Notes: a model not told the origin generated them from the sequence alone. A stretch of DNA of 64,000 bases from Enterobacter asburiae (GCF_024599655.1 NZ_CP102247.1:3038001-3102000), one strand, 5' to 3'. Shown: positions 27,606 through 36,635, counted from the stretch's first letter. Numbers and translations: made by a program.

Positions 27606-28148
27606 TTAACCCAGCGTTTTAAACGCTTTGATACGCTGCAGATGCGGAGAGATGTTTTTGAACTTGTGGGTCTGTTCTTCGTCCCAGACGATCTCATAGT
27701 AATGATGCAGCAGTTCTGCTGCCCGATGGCTGTTGAGCGCTTCATCATTACGGGAAAGGATCACCAGGCAGCGGTCGCGGTTTTTCTCACGAAAATTGCT
27801 GACGCACTTGGTCGCAATATCGACATACTCTTCCGGGCGGTCAATTTTACCTTCCATGTTCTCGTTCGGGAACAGGTTAGGATTGAACACCACCTGGCGA
27901 ATGTCGCACAGGAAGCCAATGCGCTCCGCCCAGTAGCCGCCCAGCCCCACGCCGCAGATCAACGGGCGATCGTCGACGTTAAGCTGCAACATCTTATCCA
28001 CCTCTTTGAGCAGATGCTGCATATCATGCTTCGGATGACGCGTGCTGTAGCTGATCAACCGTACATCCGGATCGATAAACTGCAGCTGCAGCACCTTCTC
28101 ATGATTACCAGGACTGTTTGAGTCAAAACCGTGTAAATAGATGATCAT
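27606..28148 (-). CDS. ycfP: YcfP family alpha/beta-hydrolase-like protein
   Basis: 180 residues, identical in length to E. coli YcfP (UPF0227 family). The start MIIYLHGFDSNSPGNHEKV and the segment ICGVGLGGYWAERIG resemble the oxyanion and nucleophile-elbow regions of alpha/beta hydrolases, but the usual nucleophile serine is not in a GxSxG context (GVGLGG), so catalysis is doubtful. No cellular role is established. It lies 34 bases after nagZ and is probably the last gene of hinT-ycfL-lpoB-thiK-nagZ-ycfP. Confidence 0.92.
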   Translation of the reverse strand: MIIYLHGFDSNSPGNHEKVLQLQFIDPDVRLISYSTRHPKHDMQHLLKEVDKMLQLNVDDRPLICGVGLGGYWAERIGFLCDIRQVVFNPNLFPNENMEGKIDRPEEYVDIATKCVSNFREKNRDRCLVILSRNDEALNSHRAAELLHHYYEIVWDEEQTHKFKNISPHLQRIKAFKTLG

Positions 28149-28182
28149 CGTCTTCTCACCACGCTACGCCTTCCGGGAGGGT

Positions 28183-29208
28183 TTACAGGCTGGCTTTATG
28201 TGCCTGCCAGCGCTCATTCAGGTCTTCAAGCCGGGCGTTGACCGTCTTCCAGCGCGCCGAATCCATCAGCTCCTGACAGCTAAATGAACCTTTATGATAC
28301 AATTGTGTAACACGCTCTGCATTGATCGGCGACAGGTTATCCAGCACGCTAACGGCCCCTTTACGATTATTGCAGACCAGGATCATATCGCAACCTGCAT
28401 CCAGCGATGCCTGACCGCGTTCAGCGTAGCTGCCCATGATCGCGGCCCCTTCCATCGATAAATCGTCAGAGAAAATCACGCCGTTGAAACCGAGTTCCTG
28501 ACGCAGAACGGTTTTCAGCCAGTGCGGAGAACCGCTCGCCGGACGCGGGTCGACGTCGCTGTAAATGACGTGCGCGGGCATAATGGCATCCAGCTTGTTA
28601 TCGGTGATAAGCGACTGGAAAACCGACATATCTTTGGCGCGGATCTCCGCTTCCGGGCGCGGATCGCGCGGGGTCTCTTTGTGAGAATCCGCCGTCACAG
28701 CCCCGTGCCCCGGGAAGTGTTTCCCGGTGGTTTTCATCCCGGCATCGTGCATGCCGTCGATGAACCGGGTCGCTACTGCCAGCGCAATACGCGGATCGTC
28801 ATGGTATGAGCGCTCGCCAATGGCAGCGCTGATATGCCCTACATCCAGCACCGGGGCAAAGCTGATGTCGATATCCATGGCAATCATTTCGCTGGCCATC
28901 AGCCAGCCGGCCTCCTGCGCCAGTTTTCCACCCTCTTCCGTGCCGAGCAGCGCGGCAAAAGACTGGGCGGCGGGCAGGCGGGTAAAACCGTCGCGAAAAC
29001 GCTGCACGCGTCCGCCTTCCTGATCGACTGCTACCACCAGATGATTGCGCGACGCGGCGCGGATCTGACGCACCAGCTCACGCAGCTGCGCCGGATCGTG
29101 ATAGTTGCGGGTAAACAGGATCAGGCCACCCACCAGCGGATGCGCCAGAATTTCACGCTCCTCCGCATCCAGCTCAAACCCTTCTACATCCAACATGACT
29201 GGACCCAC
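28183..29208 (-). CDS. nagZ: Beta-N-acetylhexosaminidase NagZ
   Basis: Cytosolic GH3 enzyme that removes GlcNAc from anhydro-muropeptides during wall recycling; its products induce AmpC beta-lactamase through AmpR where present. Visible: VDQEGGRVQRF, KHFPGHGAVTADSHKETP with the catalytic His-Asp dyad loop, and the nucleophile in SDDLSMEGA. The start GTG 29208 (MGPVMLDVEG) matches the E. coli N-terminus and has AGAGG at good distance. An ATG two codons upstream (29214) is the alternative, but its AGAGG is too close. Confidence 0.94.
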   Translation of the reverse strand: MGPVMLDVEGFELDAEEREILAHPLVGGLILFTRNYHDPAQLRELVRQIRAASRNHLVVAVDQEGGRVQRFRDGFTRLPAAQSFAALLGTEEGGKLAQEAGWLMASEMIAMDIDISFAPVLDVGHISAAIGERSYHDDPRIALAVATRFIDGMHDAGMKTTGKHFPGHGAVTADSHKETPRDPRPEAEIRAKDMSVFQSLITDNKLDAIMPAHVIYSDVDPRPASGSPHWLKTVLRQELGFNGVIFSDDLSMEGAAIMGSYAERGQASLDAGCDMILVCNNRKGAVSVLDNLSPINAERVTQLYHKGSFSCQELMDSARWKTVNARLEDLNERWQAHKASL

Positions 29209-29219
29209 ATCCACCTCTC

Positions 29220-30044
29220 TTATCCTTTAGTTTGTAACTGACGCCAGGCATCGTCTGCCAGCGCAATAAATTGTTTGTCTCTGGACTGCCGATAGCGCAT
29301 TTCAAACCAGCCAGCCATTAGCATGACGACCCAGGGTCGCCAGCGTCTGACCTGACGCGTAAGCGCATCGGGGTCAATATGTGCCACCCGGGCATAGCCC
29401 CTGATGAGCATTTGCCGCGCGGCGTCACTCTCCGTCCAGACTGCCGCCAGCTCCAGCGCCACATCGCCATCTCCGGCATACTCCCAGTCGATAAGCCTGA
29501 TGCCCGCTGGCGTATGAACAATATTCCCGGCATGAACATCCATGTGCAGCGGCGCGAGCCGAATCGGCTGCGGCTCGCCCGTTTTACGCAGCCGCTTGAG
29601 ATGTGCCAGCCATACTGGGGTACGCCTGTCAGGAAGGGCTTGCTGCCAGTAATGTTCAAGCAGCGGGAATAACGTAATTCGCCATCCCAGACGTGGCTGC
29701 CGGTGCAGATGATACAGCATCGCCGCAAGCTCCGGCGTGTCCGGCAGCGCGCTTTTAACGTCACCGTCCAGATAGTCGACGGCCATCCACCCCTGTCTGA
29801 AAAAACGAGGGGCAGGCACGAGATCTGACGGAAGACGTCTCAGGGCACGAAACTGACGACGGAAATGGGAGGCAGGAGCAAAGGGGTCGTGATTTTGCCG
29901 CAAGACCAGACGTCGTTCGCCCTGCTCTATAATGCAACTCGCGCCGCCAAGCCCGGAGTGGGCCTGCGGCGCGATTAGGCGGTACTGAGGAAAATAGCGC
30001 GTCAGAATCTCTTCACGCGTGCCGTCATTGTTGCGTAACCGCAC
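29220..30044 (-). CDS. thiK: Thiamine kinase
   Basis: Aminoglycoside-phosphotransferase-like kinase that phosphorylates thiamine in salvage. 274 residues, as in E. coli. The catalytic loop HMDVHAGNIVHTPAG and the metal-binding IDWEYAGDGD are visible. Start is GTG at 30044, 20 bases inside lpoB, with AGG five bases before it, so it is coupled to lpoB. The N-terminal half is more divergent from E. coli than its neighbours. Confidence 0.9.
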   Translation of the reverse strand: MRLRNNDGTREEILTRYFPQYRLIAPQAHSGLGGASCIIEQGERRLVLRQNHDPFAPASHFRRQFRALRRLPSDLVPAPRFFRQGWMAVDYLDGDVKSALPDTPELAAMLYHLHRQPRLGWRITLFPLLEHYWQQALPDRRTPVWLAHLKRLRKTGEPQPIRLAPLHMDVHAGNIVHTPAGIRLIDWEYAGDGDVALELAAVWTESDAARQMLIRGYARVAHIDPDALTRQVRRWRPWVVMLMAGWFEMRYRQSRDKQFIALADDAWRQLQTKG

Positions 30045-30672
30045 CTTTACCTGACCAGATAATTTCGCCTGTCTGAACCAGCATCAGCTGCATCTGCAGG
30101 GCTGGCGTATTCACGTTACCGGTGGCGTTAGAGTAAAGCACATACTGTGCGCCAACGTTACGGGCGATGCCGATCGCTTTGCTGCGTGTGCCGAGGCTAT
30201 CCTGCGGCGACAGGCCCAGCTGCTGTTTGGCTACCGCGAGCTGCTGAGCCGAGACCAGCGTAAACTTGCCGTTGTTAGCCAGGGCATTGCGCAGGGTTTC
30301 CGTCGCTTCACCCGCGTTCAGCGAACCGTTGGTACGGTTGTTGACGCTGTCGACCAGCAACACGCTGCCCGCCGTCACGCCCTGCGCCTGCAGCATTTTG
30401 CCTACCATCGGCTGCATTGCCCCGTTCCAGTCGTAATGGCGCACGCGCGGCGTGGGCTGTGACGTCTGGTCCGGATGCTCAATCGGGCCTGGCTGCGCCG
30501 GAATAGATGGTACAGACGGCACGGTTGGCTGCTGCTGCGTTGGCGGTGTCGGCTGTTCAGTACCCGGTTTAGCCTCTTCCACAGGCGCAGGCTGTTCAGT
30601 TCGGGTCACACACCCTGCGAGAAACAGAGCGAAAGCGGTCACGAGCGCATAGCGGCTCAAATTTTTAATCAA
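30025..30672 (-). CDS. lpoB: Outer-membrane lipoprotein LpoB, activator of PBP1b
   Basis: Lipoprotein that reaches through the peptidoglycan to activate PBP1b. 215 residues (213 in E. coli). Signal peptide with lipobox LAGC (cysteine about 21), then a long proline/glutamine-rich flexible linker (about 24-75), then the globular domain that binds the UB2H domain of PBP1b. Its 3' end overlaps the thiK start by 20 bases. Confidence 0.95.
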   Translation of the reverse strand: MIKNLSRYALVTAFALFLAGCVTRTEQPAPVEEAKPGTEQPTPPTQQQPTVPSVPSIPAQPGPIEHPDQTSQPTPRVRHYDWNGAMQPMVGKMLQAQGVTAGSVLLVDSVNNRTNGSLNAGEATETLRNALANNGKFTLVSAQQLAVAKQQLGLSPQDSLGTRSKAIGIARNVGAQYVLYSNATGNVNTPALQMQLMLVQTGEIIWSGKGAVTQQ

Positions 30673-30682
30673 GGTTCACCCC

Positions 30683-31057
30683 TCAGAGATAAAGATAAAG
30701 TCTCACCTTATGCGCACCCAGATAGTTGGCGCTGCCATAGAGCGTTACCGACGACCTGGCCGGAATGGTGACGCTGCGCGGCGCCTCCAGCGGATGCATT
30801 TCAAGACCTCTTACGTCATACCAGAAAAAACGGTAGTGAACCGTTACTGGTTCATGTCTTTCATTAAAGAGCGTAGAGGAGGCAGATGAGTTGATTTCAC
30901 TGATGGTCAACGCGGGCTGTTGCGCCGTGATGCCCGCGGCAAGCACGGAGGATTCCATGACCAGCGTCTGTTCATCATTCACGGGGATCGCCGGACGCGA
31001 GCTGCACCCCACAATCATCATCGTCATTACCAGCGCTGCAATACGCCCTTTAAACAT
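30683..31057 (-). CDS. ycfL: YcfL lipoprotein (DUF1425)
   Basis: Predicted lipoprotein of 124 residues, unknown function. The signal peptide ends in a VGC lipobox (MFKGRIAALVMTMMIVGCSS), then a DUF1425 beta-sandwich domain with VHYRFFWYDVRGLEMHPLEAPRSVTIPA. ATG 31057 is one base after the hinT stop (TAACATG) and has AAAGG upstream; the longer open frame upstream reads through hinT. It precedes lpoB by ten bases. Confidence 0.92.
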   Translation of the reverse strand: MFKGRIAALVMTMMIVGCSSRPAIPVNDEQTLVMESSVLAAGITAQQPALTISEINSSASSTLFNERHEPVTVHYRFFWYDVRGLEMHPLEAPRSVTIPARSSVTLYGSANYLGAHKVRLYLYL

Positions 31058-31058
31058 G

Positions 31059-31418
31059 TTAAAGACCTTTATGTGCCAGCATCGGCCCCAGAGGACGTCC
31101 ACCCAGCAGATGCATGTGAATATGATAAACTTCCTGGCCACCATGACGGTTGCAGTTCATGATCAGACGGTAACCGTCTTCTGCAATCCCTTCCTGTTCA
31201 GCGATTTTCGCGGCCACCGTCAGCATACGACCTAATGCCACTTCATGCTCGGTTTTTACGTCGTTTACAGTCGGAATCAGAATATTGGGAATGATAAGGA
31301 TGTGCGTCGGGGCCTGAGGGGAAATGTCCCGGAAAGCCGTCACCAGTTCATCCTGATAGACGATATCCGACGGAATTTCGCGGCGGATAATTTTACTGAA
31401 AATCGTTTCTTCAGCCAT
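31059..31418 (-). CDS. hinT: Purine nucleoside phosphoramidase HinT
   Basis: HIT-superfamily hydrolase of AMP-lysine and other phosphoramidates, 119 residues as in E. coli. The histidine triad HIHMHLLGG is near 101-109. First gene of the hinT-ycfL-lpoB-thiK-nagZ-ycfP cluster, one base before ycfL. Confidence 0.96.
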   Translation of the reverse strand: MAEETIFSKIIRREIPSDIVYQDELVTAFRDISPQAPTHILIIPNILIPTVNDVKTEHEVALGRMLTVAAKIAEQEGIAEDGYRLIMNCNRHGGQEVYHIHMHLLGGRPLGPMLAHKGL

Positions 31419-31500
31419 GACCTTTTCCTTTTTTGTTTAATCTGGCGCAATGCGTCCGCTGTAAACACACTCCGGGGATCGGTGTGTGACACAATTCAAG

Positions 31501-31530
31501 AGTATGAGCGAGTTTCTCCTGTCCTTTCAA
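31501..31530 (-). promoter_or_regulatory. Candidate hinT promoter; contents of the 31419-31768 gap
   Basis: On the minus strand TTGAAA (31530-31525), 18 bases and CATACT (31506-31501) make a plausible promoter for hinT. Nearby, TGTGTGACACA (31483-31493) is an 11-bp palindrome. The rest of this 350-base gap holds the fhuE promoter and operator (31638-31673). A 73-codon frame on the minus strand at 31411-31632 lacks homology and start signals and is not taken as a gene. Confidence 0.4.
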
Positions 31531-31637
31531 CCTCCTCCCTCGATTTCTTTCCTGAATGTTCATCAGCTGAGCGAAGAGTGACCGCTCGTATGCCTCAACG
31601 GGCTGAAACATTATTTCAGTTGTGGTCGACACATTTG

Positions 31638-31673
31638 TTTACAGCATTAATAGCAATGCGTATATTTCGCATT
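31638..31673 (+). promoter_or_regulatory. fhuE promoter overlapped by a Fur-like inverted repeat
   Basis: TTTACA (31638-31643), 17 bases and TATATT (31661-31666) form a good sigma-70 promoter. The -10 sits inside the inverted repeat AATGCG-TATATTT-CGCATT (31655-31673), and GCATTT hexamers continue to about 31693. That placement suits repression by Fur, though the sequence is only a loose match to the Fur consensus. Confidence 0.55.
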
Positions 31674-31768
31674 TGCATTTTCATGCGCATTTTCAACATA
31701 GAAAACGACGCCAGCCCGTTTCTGCGGGACTGACGCATACCCTCTACACCGTTAATAAGGGTTTGATA

Positions 31769-33958
31769 ATGTCTTTCATTAATCACACCAGGGATGGGCA
31801 ACATCAGCCTGTCGCAACGCCTTCGTTGCTGGCAGTCTGCATTGCTATGGCATTGACGCCAGCCACCGCTTTCGCTGCATCAACAGCCGAAGATACCGTC
31901 ATCGTAGACGAAGGTTTTGACAATACACAGGATCCTTCCGCAAACCAGGCTCAGGATTACAGCGTAAAAACCACCACCACCGGCACCAAACTGTTGCTGG
32001 TTCCCCGCGATATCCCGCAGTCCGTCAGCGTGATTAGCCAGCAGCGCATGGCCGATCAGAACCTGCAGTCCATCGGTCAGGTGTTAACCAACACCACGGG
32101 CGTTACGGCGCAGGTGCAGGACAGCGATCGTACCGTGTTTTACTCACGCGGGTTCTTCGTTAGCAACTACGCCTATGACGACCTGCCGACCTCCATCAGC
32201 GAGGTGTGGAACTTTGGTGATACCGCCGCCGATACGGCGATCTATGACCGCATCGAAGTGGTGCGCGGCGCAACCGGCCTGATGTCCGGTACGGGCAACC
32301 CGGCGGCGTACGTCAATATGGTACGTAAGCATGCGGACAGCAATGAATTCAAAGGGAATGTCTCCGCCAGCTACGGCAGCTGGGACAAGCAGCGCTACGT
32401 GCTGGATTTGCAGGCGCCGCTGGTAGAGTCCGGCAAGGTACGGGGCCGCCTGATTACGGGTTATCAGGATAACGACAGCTTCGTGGATAACTACCACTAC
32501 CGGAAAAAATTCCTCTATGGCGTGATGGACGCGGACATCACCGACAGCACCGCCCTCTCTGTGGGATATGAATATCAGGAAAGCCATACCGCCGACCCAA
32601 CCTGGGGCGGACTGCCGACCTGGTACAGCGACGGAAGTAAAACCGATTACAATCGTAGCCAGACCGTCGCGCCTGACTGGGCCTACTCGGACAAGGACAG
32701 CACCCGCATCTTCGCTAATCTGACCCAGCGTTTCGATAATGGCTGGGAAGCGCACATTAACGGCATGCATGCTGAAACCAACTTCGACTCTAAGCTGATG
32801 TATATGTCCGGTTATCCGGATAAAGAGACCGGCGCGGGCATGGTGGGCTACGGCGGCTGGAACCGTGGCGAACGTAAACAGGATGCAGTGGACGCTTTCC
32901 TGCGTGGCGGTTTCGAACTCTTTGGCCGTCAGCACGAAATGATGTTCGGCGGCAGCTTCAGCCGTCAGCGTAACCATTACGACAACTCAATGCCTGACGC
33001 GGTTTATGGCATGGTTGATGTGGGTAACTTTAAGAACTGGAACGGGAACATTGCCGACCCGCAGTGGACGCCGTGGAAGCTCTACAGCCAGGACGACATC
33101 CGCCAGTCCTCAGCGTATACCTCCGCCCGCTTCTCGCTGGCTGACCCGCTGCATCTGATCCTCGGCGCGCGTTATACCAACTATAATATTCGCTATAACC
33201 CGGCGGGCTCCCCGGACACCCGTCTGGAAAGCACTAAAGATGACGTTACGCCGTACGCAGGCCTGGTCTACGACATCAATGAAGACTGGTCGACCTACGT
33301 CAGCTATACCTCCATCTTCCAGCCGCAGGACAAGCGGAACGCCAGCGGACGCTATCTCGACCCCACCACGGGCAAAAGCTACGAAGCCGGTGTGAAGGCA
33401 GACTGGTTCAATACCCGTCTTACCACCTCGCTGGCGATTTTCCGCATTGAGCAGGATAACGTAGCAAGCAACACGTATACCTACATGCCGAGCGGTGAGT
33501 CGATCTATCAGTCGCTGGACGGCGTAGTGAGCAAAGGGATTGAGTTCGAGCTGAACGGCGCGTTGACCGATAGCTGGCAGCTGACCTTCGGCGCGACTCG
33601 CTACATTGCTGAAGATAAGAATGGCAACGCCGTCAGCGCCGATCAGCCGCGCACGACCATGAAACTGTTCACCCGTTATCAACTGCCTATGCTGCCAGCC
33701 CTGACCGTAGGCGGTGGCGTAAACTGGCAAAACAAAGTGTGGACGGATGTGGATGGCGCTCCGGCTGGCCGCAACCGTGCGGAGCAAGGCAGCTACGGGC
33801 TGGTTAACCTCTTTAGCCGCTATCAGGTCACCAAAGATTTTGCCGTTCAGGCGAACGTCAACAACCTGTTCGACAAAGAGTATTACGATTACGTCGGCTC
33901 TTATGTGGTTTATGGTGCGCCGCTGAACGTCTCGGTGAGCGCGAGCTACGACTTCTGA
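31769..33958 (+). CDS. fhuE: TonB-dependent ferric siderophore receptor, FhuE type
   Basis: Outer-membrane receptor of 729 residues, the same length as E. coli FhuE (coprogen and rhodotorulic acid). A signal peptide ends near ATAFAAS, a TonB box follows (EDTVIVDEG), then the plug (about 60-190, with RDIPQSVSVISQQRM and VRGATGLMSGTGNP) and a 22-strand barrel ending in aromatic F (SVSASYDF). AAGGG lies eight bases before ATG 31769. It occupies the fhuE locus between hinT and ptsG but is clearly more divergent from E. coli than its neighbours, so its siderophore may differ. Confidence 0.88.
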   Translation: MSFINHTRDGQHQPVATPSLLAVCIAMALTPATAFAASTAEDTVIVDEGFDNTQDPSANQAQDYSVKTTTTGTKLLLVPRDIPQSVSVISQQRMADQNLQSIGQVLTNTTGVTAQVQDSDRTVFYSRGFFVSNYAYDDLPTSISEVWNFGDTAADTAIYDRIEVVRGATGLMSGTGNPAAYVNMVRKHADSNEFKGNVSASYGSWDKQRYVLDLQAPLVESGKVRGRLITGYQDNDSFVDNYHYRKKFLYGVMDADITDSTALSVGYEYQESHTADPTWGGLPTWYSDGSKTDYNRSQTVAPDWAYSDKDSTRIFANLTQRFDNGWEAHINGMHAETNFDSKLMYMSGYPDKETGAGMVGYGGWNRGERKQDAVDAFLRGGFELFGRQHEMMFGGSFSRQRNHYDNSMPDAVYGMVDVGNFKNWNGNIADPQWTPWKLYSQDDIRQSSAYTSARFSLADPLHLILGARYTNYNIRYNPAGSPDTRLESTKDDVTPYAGLVYDINEDWSTYVSYTSIFQPQDKRNASGRYLDPTTGKSYEAGVKADWFNTRLTTSLAIFRIEQDNVASNTYTYMPSGESIYQSLDGVVSKGIEFELNGALTDSWQLTFGATRYIAEDKNGNAVSADQPRTTMKLFTRYQLPMLPALTVGGGVNWQNKVWTDVDGAPAGRNRAEQGSYGLVNLFSRYQVTKDFAVQANVNNLFDKEYYDYVGSYVVYGAPLNVSVSASYDF

Positions 33959-33967
33959 GTGGCAGAA

Positions 33968-34036
33968 GCCCGGTGGCGCTACGCTTACCGGGCCTACCCA
34001 TCACCCAGGCCGGGTAAGGCGCAGCCGCCACCCGGC
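33968..34036 (-). repeat. REP pair (BIME) between fhuE and ptsG
   Basis: Same two REP units as at 3648 and 4239, in inverted order and orientation: 33968-33997 and 34007-34036. It begins ten bases after the fhuE stop, between convergent genes, a usual REP position. Confidence 0.9.
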
Positions 34037-34052
34037 ACCATAAACCGCAGGA

Positions 34053-34080
34053 ATAAAAAAGGCAGCCATTCGGCTGCCTT
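34053..34080 (-). terminator. Terminator after ptsG
   Basis: AAGGCAGCC (34059-34067), loop ATTC, GGCTGCCTT (34072-34080), with an A run at 34055-34060 giving the U tract on the minus strand. Confidence 0.88.
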
Positions 34081-34099
34081 AGTCTCCCCAGGTCACAAC

Positions 34100-35533
34100 T
34101 TAGTTGCTGCGGATGTACTCATCCATTTCGGTTTTCAGGTTATCGGATTTGGTACCGAAGATTGCCTGTACACCAGAACCTGCAACAACTACGCCCGCTG
34201 CGCCCAGTTTTTTCAGACCCGGCTGGTCTACTTTCGCGACGTCGGCAACGCTCACACGCAGACGAGTGATGCACGCGTCCAGGTTAGTGATGTTCTCTTT
34301 ACCACCGAACGCTGCGACCAGTGCCGGAGCCATTTCGCTGGTAGCGCCTGCTTTGCTGTCTTCTGTCGCATCTTCACGGCCTGGAGTTTTCAGGTCCAGT
34401 GCTTTAATCAGCACGCGGAAGATGGTGTAGTACGCAACCGCATAGCACGCACCCACGATTGGGAACAGCCACAGTTTGCTGCTGTTACCGGACAGAACGA
34501 TGAAGTCGATCAGGCCGTGAGAGAAGGACGTACCGTCACGCATACCCAACAGAATACAGATTGGGAACGCCAGGCCCGCCAGAATCGCGTGGATAATGTA
34601 CAGGATCGGCGCAACGAACATGAAGGAGAACTCGATCGGCTCGGTGATACCGGTCAGGAACGAGGTCAACGCTGCGGAGATCATGATACCGCCCACTTTT
34701 GCACGGTTCTCTGGCTTAGCAGAGTGCCAGATAGCAATCGCAGCGGCTGGCAGACCGTACATTTTGAACAGGAAGCCACCAGACAGTTTACCTGCAGTTG
34801 GGTCGCCCGCCATGTAACGTGGGATATCGCCGTGGAATACCTGACCTGCTGCGTTGGTGAATTCACCAATCTGCATCTGGAATGGAACGTTCCAGATGTG
34901 GTGCAGACCAAATGGCACCAGGCAACGCTCGATGAAGCCGTAGATACCAAACGCTACAACCGGGTTCTGGTAAGCAGCCCACTGAGAGAAGGTCTGGATA
35001 GCGGAGCCGATTGGTGGCCAGATGAAGGACAGGATCACGCCAGTGAAAATCGCTGCCAGACCAGAGATGATCGGAACGAAACGCTTGCCCGCGAAGAAGC
35101 CCAGATACTCAGGCAGCTTGATGCGATAGAAGCGGTTAAACATATACGCTGCAATCGCACCGGAGATGATACCGCCCAGAACACCGGTGTCTGCAAGGTG
35201 TTTCGCGGCGATCTCTTCTGCCGGTAAATGCAGAACCAGCGGCGCAACCACAGCCATGGTTTTCACCATGATGCCGTAGGCAACCACTGCAGCCAGCGCA
35301 GAAACGCCGTCGTTATTGGTGAAGCCCAGAGCCACACCGATCGCGAAGATCAGTGGCATGTTAGCAAAGACAGAACCGCCTGCTTCGGCCATCACGTGGG
35401 ACACTACGGCTGGCAGCCAGCTGAAGTTAGCAGAACCGACACCCAGCAGGATACCTGCGATAGGCAGTACGGATACTGGCAGCATCAGCGATTTACCGAC
35501 CTTTTGCAGGTTAGCAAATGCATTCTTAAACAT
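34100..35533 (-). CDS. ptsG: Glucose PTS enzyme IICB (PtsG)
   Basis: Glucose-specific permease of the phosphotransferase system, which imports and phosphorylates glucose with EIIA-Glc. 477 residues, as in E. coli. The EIIC membrane domain (about 1-390) has the glucose-binding motif GITEPIEF; a linker leads to EIIB with the phosphocysteine in LDACITRLRV (about 421). The 5' region carries an Mlc operator, a CRP site and the SgrS pairing site, all conserved with E. coli. Confidence 0.97.
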   Translation of the reverse strand: MFKNAFANLQKVGKSLMLPVSVLPIAGILLGVGSANFSWLPAVVSHVMAEAGGSVFANMPLIFAIGVALGFTNNDGVSALAAVVAYGIMVKTMAVVAPLVLHLPAEEIAAKHLADTGVLGGIISGAIAAYMFNRFYRIKLPEYLGFFAGKRFVPIISGLAAIFTGVILSFIWPPIGSAIQTFSQWAAYQNPVVAFGIYGFIERCLVPFGLHHIWNVPFQMQIGEFTNAAGQVFHGDIPRYMAGDPTAGKLSGGFLFKMYGLPAAAIAIWHSAKPENRAKVGGIMISAALTSFLTGITEPIEFSFMFVAPILYIIHAILAGLAFPICILLGMRDGTSFSHGLIDFIVLSGNSSKLWLFPIVGACYAVAYYTIFRVLIKALDLKTPGREDATEDSKAGATSEMAPALVAAFGGKENITNLDACITRLRVSVADVAKVDQPGLKKLGAAGVVVAGSGVQAIFGTKSDNLKTEMDEYIRSN

Positions 35534-35540
35534 AATTGAG

Positions 35541-35560
35541 AGTGCTCCTGAGTATTTGTG
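35541..35560 (-). promoter_or_regulatory. SgrS small-RNA pairing site in the ptsG leader
   Basis: Read on the minus strand, the 20 bases before the ptsG start include ATACTCAGGAGCACT, identical to the E. coli leader segment that pairs with SgrS and covers the Shine-Dalgarno AGGAG. Glucose-phosphate stress control of ptsG is therefore expected to be conserved; the sgrS gene itself is not in the window. Confidence 0.7.
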
Positions 35561-35624
35561 CTTTTTTTACGCTTTCACGCATTGGCCCGGGGGGAGTACC
35601 GTGCCGTGGACAGGACATCTAAGC

Positions 35625-35653
35625 GCCCTTTATTTATTACACAGAGTAAAATA
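35625..35653 (-). promoter_or_regulatory. Mlc operator of ptsG
   Basis: On the minus strand the segment TTTTACTCTGTGTAATAAA is the same as the E. coli ptsG Mlc site, AT-rich on both flanks. Mlc represses ptsG in the absence of glucose. Confidence 0.75.
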
Positions 35654-35666
35654 ATTCCCTCTGAGT

Positions 35667-35688
35667 TTGTTTGACGGCTATCACGTTT
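35667..35688 (-). promoter_or_regulatory. CRP-binding site of ptsG
   Basis: TTTGA-CGGCTA-TCACG (35670-35685; CGTGA-TAGCCG-TCAAA on the coding strand) is a CRP half-site pair with the correct N6 spacing, 134 bases upstream of ptsG. It matches the known E. coli ptsG CRP site by eye. Confidence 0.75.
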
Positions 35689-35744
35689 CAGCTTAAGGCG
35701 GTCGAAAAACTTTCAGTTATTTACAAAAAGCATGTCCGGATGTG

Positions 35745-35781
35745 TCTAAAAACACCCTCACCGCCCCAAATGAGGCGGTGA
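35745..35781 (-). terminator. Terminator after ycfH
   Basis: TCACCGCC (35758-35765), eight-base loop, GGCGGTGA (35774-35781); on the minus strand it is followed by GGGTGTTTTTAG. It ends the fab-holB-ycfH transcript before the ptsG promoter region. Confidence 0.65.
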
Positions 35782-35830
35782 ACTTTACTCGCTTTACTTA
35801 TTAATTACGAGCCTAAAAAAAACAGGTGTA

Positions 35831-36625
35831 TCAGACAGATTGCAGGCGGGCGGGGTCGATATGGAACAGCGTGGAGAAGTTTTCCGTCGTCACGCGGGCC
35901 AGCTCATCGATGCTGACGCCCTTCAGTACGGCCATGTACTCAGCCACATCTCTCGTCATAGCGGGCTGGTTCTCTTTACCGCGATGCGGTACCGGTGCGA
36001 GATACGGAGAATCTGTCTCCACCAGAATGCGATCGAGCGGAACATAGCGTGCAGCATCACGCAGCTGCTCAGCATTACGGAACGTCACGATCCCCGAAAA
36101 CGAGATATAAAACCCTAAATCAAGCAGCTTACCCGCCGTTTCTCTGTCTTCTGTGAAACAGTGTAGTACGCCACCGCAATCCGTCACGTTTTCTTCCCGG
36201 AGGATCGCCAGGGTATCCGCACGCGCGTCGCGGGTGTGGACGATAACCGGCTTGTTCAACTCCCGGCCAATGCGAATATGGTTGCGGAAGGACTCCTGCT
36301 GGCGCGGTTTGGTTTCCGGCGTGTAAAAATAGTCCAGCCCGGTCTCGCCCATCGCCACCACGCCCTCTTCTGCTGCAAGTCGGCGCAGATCCTCAACGTC
36401 GTACGCCTCGTCCTGATTCAACGGGTGCACGCCGCAGGAGAACACCACGTTATCGCGAACGCCCACCAGCTTACGCATGGAGCGGTATCCCGGCAGCGTG
36501 GTTGCTACCGCAAGACAGAATTTCACATCGCGGGCAGCGGCTTTTGCCAGCACGTCATCCACGTTTTTATGCAGGGATTGATAATCCAGGCCATCAAGAT
36601 GGCAGTGTGAGTCGACTAAAAACAT
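35831..36625 (-). CDS. ycfH: TatD-family metal-dependent hydrolase YcfH
   Basis: Predicted metal-dependent DNase/hydrolase of 264 residues. N-terminal metal pair in DSHCHLD, then GETGLDYF, a central VIVHTRDA, HCFTE and the metal-binding ETDSPYLAP are visible. These are the TatD-family ligands. Its exact substrate is not settled. It lies ten bases after holB and ends the long minus-strand cluster. The same order (tmk-holB-ycfH-ptsG) is seen in E. coli. Confidence 0.94.
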   Translation of the reverse strand: MFLVDSHCHLDGLDYQSLHKNVDDVLAKAAARDVKFCLAVATTLPGYRSMRKLVGVRDNVVFSCGVHPLNQDEAYDVEDLRRLAAEEGVVAMGETGLDYFYTPETKPRQQESFRNHIRIGRELNKPVIVHTRDARADTLAILREENVTDCGGVLHCFTEDRETAGKLLDLGFYISFSGIVTFRNAEQLRDAARYVPLDRILVETDSPYLAPVPHRGKENQPAMTRDVAEYMAVLKGVSIDELARVTTENFSTLFHIDPARLQSV

Positions 36626-36635
36626 AATGTCTCTC

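Noticed and set aside
31411..31632. 73-codon minus-strand frame upstream of hinT
   Set aside because: No recognised homology and it runs across the hinT promoter; the composition is that of an intergenic region.
33959..35227. 422-codon plus-strand frame opposite ptsG
   Set aside because: Begins directly at the fhuE stop and crosses a REP pair and the ptsG terminator; antisense of a conserved gene.
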